A stretch of DNA of 50,249 nt from Parachlorella kessleri (Eukaryota; Chlorophyta; Trebouxiophyceae; Chlorellales; Chlorellaceae), in contig BBXU01000097.1 in NCBI GenBank assembly GCA_001598975.1, positions 1-50,249 of the forward strand, in the 5' to 3' direction. Made by a program: the position numbers and the translations under genes. Numbering within the stretch: the stretch's first letter is position 1; each line of letters opens with the position of its first letter. The notes below the pieces were generated by a model, which worked only from the letters and a program-made list of their open reading frames with translations, was not told the DNA's origin and searched no databases. Below, one piece after another: positions 21,629 to 32,184 of this stretch.

Positions 21629-22489
21629 AAGGTATAGAATAGTGGCTGCAAGGATGAGTGGGGTTCTTAGCTAGGCTAGTGGGGGCCCATCGTGTCATGT
21701 TGTAGCCGTGCACGTTTTCTTGCGGATGTTGTTGAAGCTCCGGTTGAGCCATATCTCAGGCAGGCAAGCTTGGTTGTGGTATCATTTTGTTGTCGTCGGA
21801 AGTGGGAACATTTCTCTTGTTCCTCAGCTACGGTACATGTAATAAAGCTAGGAGTGGAGTGTCAAGCTGTGGAAACAGCAGATTAGTTGCTGGTACAGCA
21901 GATCAAGCATGTCCCCACAACTAAGACGATCTTGTCTTGCTAACCAGCCCAATGCATGCCTGGCCTGATGCGTAAGCCTTCTCAGAGGAAGTTGACAGCT
22001 GGCTAGGGCAGGTTGCCTGCAAGCTGCACATGCAAGAGAAATGTAAGGAGATATATTATAATTACAATACAATTACATTAATATAGTAGGGAGAAGTGTG
22101 CAGCTACTTATCAGAGAAATGACTTTGACATGGTACGGACAGTGTCAGACTTGGTAATCAGGCATGCCAGCATGCCACAGTGTGAGAACCTAGCTGAGAC
22201 AAGGCCCATGCTGCCAGGAAGCTTGCCTCAACCTATCTGGCATGTTCGTGGTGATGCATGTTTCTACTATCCAACAGCCACATGTGCACAGTGTGCGACT
22301 TGTCACCCATTCACCTGACATGCATTGCAGCGAGGGTGCAAGAATCGGCAGTACACTATCCGGTACGTCCCATGGCAACATGGGCAGGAGTTGTGGTGGA
22401 AGCTGCGCCGGGCACTGTATTGCGGTCGCATGATGTTGCACACTTGCAATTGAGCTCTACGAACAAGTTGTCCATTGCAAAACAGCATC
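21629..22489. other. Intergenic stretch with 3' poly(A) motif and AT-rich patch
   Basis: TGTAA at 21838-21842, followed by TAAA, lies about 210 nt after the Gly/Tyr-rich stop and is the likely poly(A) signal. An AT-rich patch (about 22047-22090, atatattataattacaatac) stands out in this GC-rich DNA and lies about 400 bp before the CotH start. No gene is recognised. Confidence 0.5.
21838..21842 (+). terminator. TGTAA poly(A) signal of the Gly/Tyr-rich gene
   Basis: TGTAA is the usual polyadenylation motif in green algae. This copy is 210 nt after the stop at 21628, with no other gene between. Confidence 0.5.
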
Positions 22490-25400
22490 ATGAGGGTTGC
22501 GAGCGCAGCCTTGGCACTGCTAGCCATCCTACTGGCAGCACCACTTGCGAGCGCAGCAACTACGCCTGCTGTCCAGTGGGTAAGGGAGTGGCTGATGATG
22601 TCTGCACACCAGCTTGCAAGCACCTCCCGTCATTGTGGTGGGGCCCATCAAACCAGCCTCATAGTTTCTGCAGGAGGCAGGCCGGCATTTGCTGGGAAAG
22701 CACAACAAGGCTCCACAACCTGAGGCCGCAGGCGGCGCCACTGCTGACACATGCTGCAGCAGGCTGCCTCCCAACTTCAGTTCCAACCTACCAGTTCTGC
22801 TAGTTGATTTGGAGGCAAGCCCACATTGTACCTATATGCATCTTTTCGCATCTTGCGGACCTTCCAGCTCCGCGCTGACATGCTCCGGCTGATATTTGCT
22901 GTGCCGGTGCACTGCAGGGCGCCCCTTTTGGCAGCATACCCAAACCCCAGCTCGAGACGGGTGTGAAGCGGAAGATACCAGCCACAGCATGCACATGCAA
23001 CAGCACTGGCAAGGACTACAACGGGCCAGTGGAGTTCTCAGAACGAGGCTCACACTCAGGTGGGCGGGTTGCAGCCCTCATGAAGCACAGAAGCTGAGCG
23101 TGAGCTGGCTGCGTGCCACTGCTCGTCCCCTAGCTGCAGGGCAGCATATAATGTTGTTAACAAGCGTGGCATGCACAATTTTGCAGAGGACTGGAACATC
23201 GTCAGGAGCTACTCCATCAAGCTCAACGACACCACCAAGTTCCTGGGCATGCCAAAAGGCCAGAACTGGGCGCTGTATGGCCCGCAAAATGACACCATGG
23301 GCTTCCACGAGTGAGTGGGGCCTACTCACCCCACAGCCGTGACCTCTGCCCCATGCAGCATGCCATTGCTACACTCCTACCTGTACACCCGTGCCGGCCG
23401 TGGTCCAGGGATTTGCGCTCCCCGAACCCCGAACCCCTGAGCTGCCCTGCATTGCAGCTGGTTCGGCTTCTATCTGTACCGACTGACCGGCAACTATGCG
23501 GCCAGGACCCAGTACATAGAGCTCTTTGTCACCGACGGGCTGCAGCCAGTGCGGTACCCTGATGACTACCTGGGGCTGTACTTATCCATGGAGCACATTG
23601 ACGTGGTGAGCAGGAGCACCTTCGCACTCTGTCCAGGCTGCAGCAGCGTTCCACGAGCACCTTGCATATGGCTGGGCAGCCTTGGCATGTGGTCCTGTGC
23701 CGTGGGGGCGGTGAGAGTGCCAGGGACAGGAGCAGGAGGCAATCTCAGCTGACACTTGTCAGCCCAAACATGCATGGAACAGTCAGCCCCTGCCCTTTTC
23801 TCAGCAACAGCAAGGTCCTGGGGGCCTTCGCTGAGCAGGGCTCTCAAAGCGGGCGTACAAAGACTTGCCCCAGCTTGATATTGACGCTGCTTGCCTTTCT
23901 GCAGGGCAAGGACCGGGTTGATATTGCCAAGCCCACAGATGCCGATGTGACTGGCGGCTACATCCTGGACAACGAGCATGGCAAGACTAAGCAGGCATGT
24001 TGCACGCCATGCTAGGGGGCAAGCTCTGCAATGCTTGCTCTAGCGCACCTATGTTAGGCAGTGAATGCCACGTTAGCAGTGCTATCCTTGGTGTGGTGTG
24101 AGCACTGCTAGCAGCATGTTCTGTACTGGGTAGTGCGACTGCCTTCCTGCTAAACTGTGGGCATGCTAAGGCTGCAGGGCCTGGTGGAGCTGCCGCCACT
24201 GAATAGCACCATCCAGTACATGCTGGAATACCCCACAAAGCCAACCCAGGTAGGATGCAAAAGCCAGGACACCAATCGTGCGCCCGTGTCACCAAGGAGC
24301 CACCTTGTGCGCACATCACCTCTTGCAGTTTTTCGCCCTGCACTGGGCACTGTCTGGTGCAAAGCACGGCACGTCTGAGCTGAGGCTTGCCCGCTGTTCC
24401 CTGCAGGCCATGCATGACTACATCCTTGGCTATCTGAACAAGTTTGAGGCCACCCTGTTTGGGCCCCAGTATGCGGACCCTCAGTCCGGCTGGCGCAGCC
24501 TTGCCAACGAGTCATCAGCAATTGACTATTTCCTATTCCAGGCACGTGTTGGCAGGCAAGATATGATGCGTCGCATGGTTGGACAGTCTTGACCACGGCC
24601 CTCCAAGGTTTTTCCGGCTGGCTTTCTTCGTTGCTCTAGTGCACTAGCACCTGAAGGTATCATGGGACATCCTGCTCCTTGCACAGCGACTGCGGGCACG
24701 TTGGTGCCCCTGCAGTGCGTGCAGCACTTGTCACACCAACTTCTGTCTCTTGGCTGAATGCTAGCACAGCAATACGTTTTGTGTGTTTTGACTGCAAGCA
24801 GGAGCTGATCAAGAGTAACAACAATGGCTACCGCGGCTCCCAGCGGCTCTACAAGGATGCCAAGGGCCCGCTCAACTTTGGGCCCCCGTGGGATTTCAAT
24901 GGTGTGTGCCCCACGAAGCATGCATGTTGCACAAGGATACTGCTTTGCAACACTATGAAATTTGCACACATGTTACAATTAAATCGCAGCTTGCCGCGGG
25001 ACTGCTGTGCTTCTCTACTTAGATGACCACCAGGCAAGTATTGTGCAGATGGATTTGGGCTTTGCTGTGGCTTCCCAGTGAATGGCTACCAGAACGGCGG
25101 CGTCAGCAATGGCTCCAGCGGGGGAAGCGCTATCTCTCCTGAGGTGAGTGCGGGCGACTGCATGTTGTACCGATATTTGATCCCAGGCGACGAGAGGGGA
25201 CCAACTCCCCGACCGTCATGAGTTCGGTTGATACGGCCTACCTACCGCTCATGCTGAACGTGGTCGTTGTCCTGCCACTCAAGCTTCAAACCCTTCATGT
25301 CTTACCTTGAAACGCCTTCATCACTTGTACATGTGTTTTGCTTCCCATGCAGGGGTGGTCCTTCAACATCTGCGAACAACCCGAGCGCTGCACATATGAC

Positions 25401-26622
25401 CCCGTCAATGGCATCTCCGTGTGGTACCGCAGCATGTGGCAGGTGTGTAGGGTCCCTGCATTTAGGGCCGGCGTTTCGTGCCTCAAGTGGCGCTCTACCT
25501 CTGCCAAGCTCCTGCGCACTTCCATTAAACCACCGTATCTCCGCTGCCGGTTGTTGTTATGTTTTTCTTAGTACTTAATCTATCTATGCCTTGCTAGCTA
25601 GCCAGAGTGTCAGCACCTGGTGAAGCCTTAGCTTCCGGCTGACCAGTGCATGCTGCCCACAAAATGGGTTCCGCTTGCTCAGCAGGACACCGAGTGCAGA
25701 TGCGTCTACTGTAGCGTAGTAACATCTATTACCTCACACATGCTGCCAGTGGCTGCAGCACTACTATTGCATAAGAGGTGTTGCCAACCACCAACCCCTC
25801 CTGGCGCAGGAACCAGCTTTCAAGGCAGCTGTGGCTCGCCGCTTCCAGCAGCTGCGGTCCACCGTCTGGACCGATGCTGCCCTCACTGACGCTGTCAGGA
25901 ACATCCAGGGGTATATCCACGATGCCGCCATGCGCTCCTTCTCCAAGTGAGTGACTCAGCCTTTGTTGACTGGCCAAGGGGTGCGCACTTGAAACTTACG
26001 CCGCCTTGGCACTGAATAGATGCACGCCGCTGTGGGAGGGTTGCCGCTGACTCCCCTGACTGTGCAGAGTGCTGTGCTCGCCCGCAGGTGGCCTGCGGAC
26101 TTCTTCAACCCGTACGCTCCGCTGCAGCCAACAGCAGGCAAGTCCCGGCTCCTTTTTGCTGTCAGGCTGCAAGGCGGTATCTACCTTGAGTCACTGCCTC
26201 AATGATATTCACAAGCAAGTGCGCTGCCTGCTGGTGTCCTTGAGGACCGGATCCTAGTCTGGACTGACCTGCCCTGTTGAATGAAGCACCAAATGGGTTA
26301 CAGATAGGTGCCTACCAGGAGGAAGCTCTCTGTGCTATAATAGCTCATGGCTGCGTATGGACACGCCCCTGCAGAGGCCCAGCTCCAAGCCACCGCGGAC
26401 AAGCTGATCCAGTGGACCACCACCCGCCTAGCCTGGATGGGAGCACAACTGCAGCCCTTCCTGTCTCCAGGCCAGCCTGCAGATGCTTCCCACAGCCCTG
26501 TAGCATCGCCAGCAAACAGTAGCATCGCAGGGGGACCCGCTGCTAACGCCAGCACCCCCAACAGCGGCAGTGCAGGTGGCAGTCCAGAGACTGTCATGCT
26601 ACTGGAGGACGGCAGGAACTAG
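22490..26622 (+). CDS. Secreted CotH-kinase-family protein
   Basis: Fourteen exons: 22490-22579, 22674-22814, 22918-23059, 23187-23310, 23458-23605, 23905-23994, 24178-24249, 24407-24541, 24802-24901, 25079-25143, 25353-25442, 25810-25946, 26088-26137 and 26375-26622, totalling 543 residues in phase. The N-terminus MRVASAALALLAILLAAPL, followed by ASA, is a clear signal peptide. CotH-family marks are RSYSIKLND, KFLGMPKGQNWALYGP, LTGNYAARTQYIELFV, YLGLYLSMEHIDVGKDRV, GGYILDNEHG and, near the C-terminal end of the domain, GPLNFGPPWDFN (compare family GxxWDFD). CotH proteins are atypical secretory kinases that phosphorylate secreted proteins such as spore-coat CotB. The tail (about residue 485 on) is Ser/Pro/Asn/Ala-rich, possibly a glycosylated stalk, ending LLEDGRN. 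Four introns start with GC (22815, 23995, 24542, 26138). Kinase activity is inferred from family only. Confidence 0.85.
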
Positions 26623-27035
26623 AGCGTTCTTGAAGTCTGCTTGGCAGTCAGCTCTCCTAGGTGTCCATCATACTTGAATGCATGTTAATTTGTAGATGTT
26701 GCCATTCGCATGTGCGATGCCAGGCTCCGGTGGCAGTAATTGAGCTGCCAGGCTCTTGCCTGAACTTGCCATAGCAACGCTTTCTGTGACGATGGTGTCT
26801 CACGCTTGACAGGGTCTATGATGACTCGCAGGGTTGTCAAGCAATTGCACCCAGGTGACTGACACAGTCTCGAGCGTCCATTGCCTGCCACCCTGGCCAC
26901 TCAAATCCAAGCAAAACAAACAACCTTAAAAGGGTAATGAAAACTGCAGCAAAGGCGATGGTAGAAACAGAAGGGTAGTCTTACACAGCGGCAGGCTTCA
27001 TATACCAGAATCTGCCTTTTAAGGTTTTACAAGAG
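26623..27035. other. Convergent 3' spacer, CotH and coproporphyrinogen oxidase genes
   Basis: Both flanking genes end here. TTACA at 26981-26985 reads TGTAA on the minus strand, about 50 nt past the stop of the minus-strand gene, and is a plausible poly(A) signal. No coding feature is seen. Confidence 0.5.
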
Positions 27036-29905
27036 TCAGCTTGCCCACTGCCGCGGCTGCCGCAACAGCTGCACCAGTTGCCCTTCGGGGGATTCTGGCT
27101 GCGGCTGCACGTTGTACCGCCAGGCGATCAAGGGCGGCGCCGAAACCATGATGGACTCTATCCGTCTGCAGCATGGCATCAGGAGAAAGACGATCTCAAG
27201 TCACACAGTCGGGAACGGTGATATTATGCGAACTGGGGTCCTTGGCAGTGTCTTACGATTTCTGAGGGTCATAGCATGTGCCCTGGCTCGGGGCCAGTCA
27301 GCTGTGCAGCAGCTGCGGTTGCGCGTCCACATGCAGGGCTCAACACCGAAGCAGACCACAACACTGAGTGGGCACAGCACAGGCCCCCATTCACCAATTG
27401 TGGATTCAGAGGAATTGACTCATAGACCCACCCGCCGTCGAGGCCAAACTTCACGCCGCGGTCGTACAACAGGTTAAACTCCAGGTACCTGCAGAGGGGC
27501 AGGCGACAAGAGACTGGTGCATGCGTCCCCCGAGCGCTTGCGTGGCGTCCTGCCTGGGGACTGCCAACTCTCAAAGTATTTTGCAAAGTACATGCAAGTC
27601 GGGTGATCCCTGTGGGAGAACACGTGGGACCCCTTGACGGCACATTAAGCAAGTCCGAGAAGACTGTCTGGCTGGGGTCCATGTCTGCCCCAGGGGACGC
27701 TCAACTGCAGTGCCCCAAACGCAAGCGCCGACTGAGCACCACTGCTGCCCTGGCTTACCTGCCCCGCCGCAGGAGCTGCCAGTTGCGCATGTCCTCCGTG
27801 AACGGCTCCCCTCTCCGCCGCTCCACAATGGGTTGCCAGCTGGGCAGGATGCCCCGCCCCACCTCCCTCACAAACTGCAGAAGCCAGTGGGGGCCAAGAC
27901 GCTAAGGACTCCCTAGATAAAAGTCCAGAGTTCCCGCCTGGGTATGGTGCCGCGGGCGCGGTCAACCTCCAGCGAAATTTCTTTCAGAACCAGTGGAAGG
28001 CGGTGGAGCCTCTGTTCCCCAAGGTAAGGGTCTTGGCTGCTGTAGCACTGCCCCAAAAGGGCTTAGTCTGCCTAGTGGTTCTGGATACTGTGGTTGGCAA
28101 GGAGAGGCATAACTACCCACCTTAAGAGTTGCAACCACTGAAGACCAAGCAAGCCCCTAGGCAGAAGTACACCAACCCGCCGTCTGCAGACCTCAAACCC
28201 TACTGTAGCAGTACCTGCTCACCTCATCTACATTATAGGAAGCCCCGGCAGCATCCACATCATCAAAGAAGATGCCGCCCACCCCCCTGTGCTCCTTGCG
28301 GGCCGGGAGGTAGAAATAGCGGTCGCACCACTCTTGGAACTCGGGGTACAGCTGCAGCCACCGCATGGAAGGGGGGCTTGTGGGAACTGAAGGTGTGTAG
28401 GCAGCCAAGGAGGCACTATCTCAACAGGGGCGCCTGCCCTATCAAGAAGCTGGGGTGTCCGCGACCCTTGACAGCTTTGATATTGCAAGGCAGCTCGGTT
28501 CCTCTCGACACGACCCTGCAATCAATACTGACAGCGCCAATGCTGCAATTACATCCAGGCGACAGCGGCACCACTTGAGACGGGCATCCAATGCACGTAT
28601 TGCCGCCTTGGGTTACCTGGGCATCATGCTTGTCACACAGCTGCTTCCAGAAGCTGTGGAACTCCCCAAAGTCATCCTCGCTCACATAGAAGGGAGTGAG
28701 GTCACACCCACCGCCATACCACATCTGGCCGTCTACCTGCGGGCTGGGACCCAGGGAGCTGCGCGGTGGCGGCATCGTCAGATAAAATCAATCAGACAAC
28801 CAGGGCGAGCCAGCAACACCAAAAACGTCAGGAGAGTGTAAAACAGCCGGCTGTCCAACCCTGGAGTCAACCGTGGGCGGGGTGCCTTGAAGGAGCGGCA
28901 TTGCCAACATTGCCCTGCCCCACTCCACACCGCAAATCATGTAGAGCTCAGGCAAGCGCAGCCCTTCCTTCTTCCACTTCGCCCATGCCCAACCAGCCCC
29001 AGCGACAAAATTGAGAAGAAACCCCAAGAAACCTCAAGGAGGCCTACTATCTGCCACCACAGCACCGCACCTCGAACAGGCGAATGTCTGCCCGCAGGGT
29101 GGGTATAAGGGGGTGGGCAGAGTGGAAGACGAGTGACATGGCAGCCGCCGAGTAAGGCTGGCCGCCTCCAGAGTCTATACCCAGCCGCCCTCTGCTGCTC
29201 ATGGCCTTGGCTCTATCAGGGGTCAGCACCCCAGAAAGCACCGAAATGTTCACCGCCCCCTTCTCTAACACATCGCCGCCTTCCAGCACCTGTAATCCTG
29301 GCAGAGGGAGACCATGTCATTGATCGGCATGTTAGGATTATTGACCGTGGTAGCACTTGAAGACCATGAGGAGTTTCCCAAGCGCACATGCACAAGTCAG
29401 AGTGGCTTTCTGGGCCGCACCGAGGTGATGCCATAGCCGGCGTTGGGGTTGTCTGGGTTGCGCGTCCACTTATCATGCAGGAACCGCTTGCCGCTCCCAT
29501 CCAGCTCTTCCGCAGCCTGCAAAGGTCTGCAGGTGTGTTACAACTGCTACGCAGGTTACTGGGGCGGCACTGCTGCTCACCGATATCCTTCCCACCCCAA
29601 CAAGCTACACAGCCTGCCTCAACCGCACAAGTCGGATGTGTAGCATGCAGGGCAGTAGTAAGGATGCCCCTTAAAGCTTGAGCACAGATGCAGGAAAGGT
29701 GGCTTGCTTGTCAGCTTGCCTTGATGATGTCGTGCTGCGTTTCCAGGATGCAGGCCTCGAAGGAGCTTGCTGTGGAGACCTGCTGGAGGGCAGCCCTCGA
29801 ATGCAGCCTGAAGTGGGTCTCTCGGCTCTTAGTACTACTTCTTGGGCCTGTTGGATGCCTTCCCAGCGCGGGTCTTCTGCTGCCTGGCAAGTTTGTACAC
29901 TGCAT
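27036..29905 (-). CDS. CPX: Coproporphyrinogen III oxidase, plastid
   Basis: Eight exons, 29905-29720, 29516-29421, 29289-29071, 28736-28617, 28351-28223, 27874-27759, 27488-27432 and 27165-27036, give 350 residues in phase. The oxygen-dependent enzyme (HemF type) converts coproporphyrinogen III to protoporphyrinogen IX in heme and chlorophyll synthesis. Family marks: [91 protein letters not shown] and [18 protein letters not shown]. The usual C-terminal WAS-type ending is present. The first ~45 residues ([20 protein letters not shown]) are basic and Ser/Thr-rich, as in a transit peptide; the start at 29905 is the first ATG in frame, though an upstream exon is possible. Intron 1 begins GC (GCAAGC at 29719). 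It is head-to-head with the lumen-protein gene. Confidence 0.95.
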
Positions 29906-30270
29906 CCTGCACACCTGCAACTATGAGATGCACTACCTAGGACAGCAGCAGTTGATACCAGGCGCCTTATTACTGATCTGATCAACGGAATTGGCCTGGA
30001 CAGGCCCACTTGCCAACGTTTGGATGTGCCTAGGTGGACCCGCGCTGCTGCGCCGTGCTGGAACCAATGGCGAATCAGGCTTTGGTCACACGATCTGCTC
30101 ATCGCTGGCGCAGGACTCCCTGTAAGCAAGACACATCTTCACCAGAAATCTGAACCTGGTCTAAGTGCCTCCCGGCAGGCTTCGGAACAACTCCGACACG
30201 CCTTGTGCGCAACCCCAAGGCCCTGCAAGGCCCTTGCACTCTGGTGCTAGCAGACCTACTGTACAAGATC
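29906..30270. promoter_or_regulatory. Candidate bidirectional promoter of two plastid-protein genes
   Basis: This 365-bp spacer lies between divergent starts of coproporphyrinogen oxidase (29905) and the lumen protein (30271). Shared light or chlorophyll-demand regulation would make sense, but no specific element was identified. Confidence 0.4.
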
Positions 30271-31131
30271 ATGGTCCTCGCTGCTTTTGCCCCTTGCACT
30301 GCCGTCCCCACTTCCACTTGTCGTCGTGTGGTGAGGATGGGGACACAGCAGCCAGCTGCGCCAATTAGCCGAAGGTGAGTGATCGGTGGCGCTGGTGTGA
30401 CTATATACAGCAAAGTGTCATGGATCTGTCTGAAGGCCTGCTGGCCTGCTTGCTGATGCTACCTGAAGTTGGTGCCTTTGTTGGAACTCTAAGTCGTGGT
30501 GGCAGATCTTGCACGAGAGAGTTGGGAGGTGAACTGTACGGTTAGAACTGGATGCTCCGGGGCTTGACTGAGTTCTATTCAGTGTTTGATACCGTGCAGG
30601 TCGTCACTATCAGCACTGCTCGGCCTTGCTGCTTTGCCGCTCCTTCTCTCTCCGGGGGCGGCAGAAGCCAAGGATGCTCGAGCAGCGGCTAAGGCGTAAG
30701 TCGGCAGCCGCAGCTTGATAGTGCCTGCCTCTTGTGCGAGTGAGCTCCATATGTCAGAGTAACTGGGTGTCGCAACCGAAGAACTTGTAACAGTAATGGA
30801 GAGGATGCAGATGACAGCAGGGGGGCGGAGTAAGCGCATGAATTGCCGAGCTTGGCTGAAACGAGAGCTGTGAAGGTGGCTGCATTGGCCGTTGTGTGCC
30901 CTGCTTTCTGGTTAAGGGGTTGCTCTTCAGCGACTCAGGACGATGCTAGGTGGCCGGCCTTGTTGCAGGAGTGCGGAGCGGAAGGCAAAGCTTAGGGCTG
31001 CCGCTGAGGCCATGGCGGAGACCGGCAAGAGCAAGGCGGCTTTCTCCACCAGCAAGTATCAGCTGCCTGAGGAGTCCACCACACCCAACCTGCGCACCCT
31101 GGCCAACGACCGGCTGCGGAAGGAGGAGTGA
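30271..31131 (+). CDS. Small protein with twin-arginine thylakoid-lumen signal
   Basis: Exons 30271-30374, 30600-30695 and 30969-31131 give 120 residues in phase. The presequence is bipartite: a basic, Cys/Thr/Val-rich stroma-targeting part (MVLAAFAPCTAVPTSTCRRV), then SRRSSLSALLGLAALPLLL and an Ala-x-Ala-like site (PGAAEA). The Arg-Arg pair before the hydrophobic core is the hallmark of the Tat (cpTat) route into the thylakoid lumen. The Arg pair is created across the first intron (AG|G codon). The mature part, about 62 residues, starts KDARAAAKASAERKAKLRAA, is helical and strongly charged, and ends NLRTLANDRLRKEE. I do not recognise it as any known extrinsic photosystem subunit; a small lumenal photosystem or assembly factor is a guess. 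TGTAA at 31261 could be its poly(A) motif. Confidence 0.75.
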
Positions 31132-32184
31132 GGAGCAGGAGTGAGCAGCACCAAGGGCTGTGCAAGCTGTCCTAGTAGCCCCGGCGATGAGAACGCCAAA
31201 GCTGGTGTCGGTGGCGCTGCAGTGAAGCAGCTTCGGTGTGCCAAACTTGATCAAGCCTACTGTAATTGTTCCACCCTTCTTGCAGCCTTTGTTGTGGAAG
31301 AAGGCTATCCAGTAATGAGGACAACTTTTGCCGGTATTGACACACTTGATCTGAGCAGAGAGCCCTGCAGGAGGTTTTGCGCATATGCGGGACTGAGTTT
31401 TGGCTATGCTATGGAATTTTGTTATAGTGCCTAGATGCATCAGCGCATCTGTATTGCCATGTCGCTAGCAGTATGCACAGAGCTCCCTTGGTCCAGGCTT
31501 AAGGGTTTTGCCTTACCGGAAGTATCACTTCATTCGTTGCTGTGACATATGTTTATGTAAGCGTATCTACTGCCGTGTAGCCGCGGAAGAAATATACCTG
31601 ATCGGGATATCAGGGGGAGCACACAACTTCAGCAGCGAGGCTCCTGCCAGCAAGCTTCATGGTCCGAGTTGGCTATGATGGCCACATCGAGAGTTCTACT
31701 AGCAGTGAGCGTACAAGTTGGGCTGGCAGGGTGTGTGCAGAAGCCGTTCATCATGTTAGCTTGGGTCGAGCATCCCCAGCCAGGATGCTCTGAGGACATC
31801 TTGCATGAAGTGGAAGCATGTTGAACACCCTGTCCACGGCAACAACCATTTGGCGCCCCTGCTTTCCTAGTGCTGCACCTTTGCGCCCCCGGGTCCCATT
31901 CCGCACCTCCCCCTGTCTCAGCCGGCAGAAGTCCAGGTGGATATATCGCACTTGCGGATGAAGTAGCTGGTGGTGAACCTTGTTGGCGAACAGCCTGCAT
32001 GATGTCCCCACCTATCCCGTAATAGACGAGCGAGTATGGATTGGGTCCTTAAACTAGCCAGAGTGCTATGTGCCGCTGACACGCAACTCCTTAGGGTGCT
32101 GGTAAAAGGTGTGCTTGAATAACAGGACGCATGTGCACGACAGTGCTGAGAGAACATGCCAGAACCACGTTTTCTGAGCTGCAG
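31132..32184. other. 1-kb spacer with 5' end of the AAA+ gene
   Basis: TGTAA occurs at 31261 and again near 31554. The first exon(s) of the AAA+ ATPase gene should lie in the right half but could not be fixed, since the frame entering 32185 is closed by a stop just upstream. A minus-strand open frame at 31751-32011 has no recognised domain and is not called. Confidence 0.4.

Noticed and set aside
31751..32011. 86-codon minus-strand frame in the spacer before the AAA+ gene, considered as a transposon remnant
   Set aside because: No catalytic motif, terminal repeats or target duplication were found.
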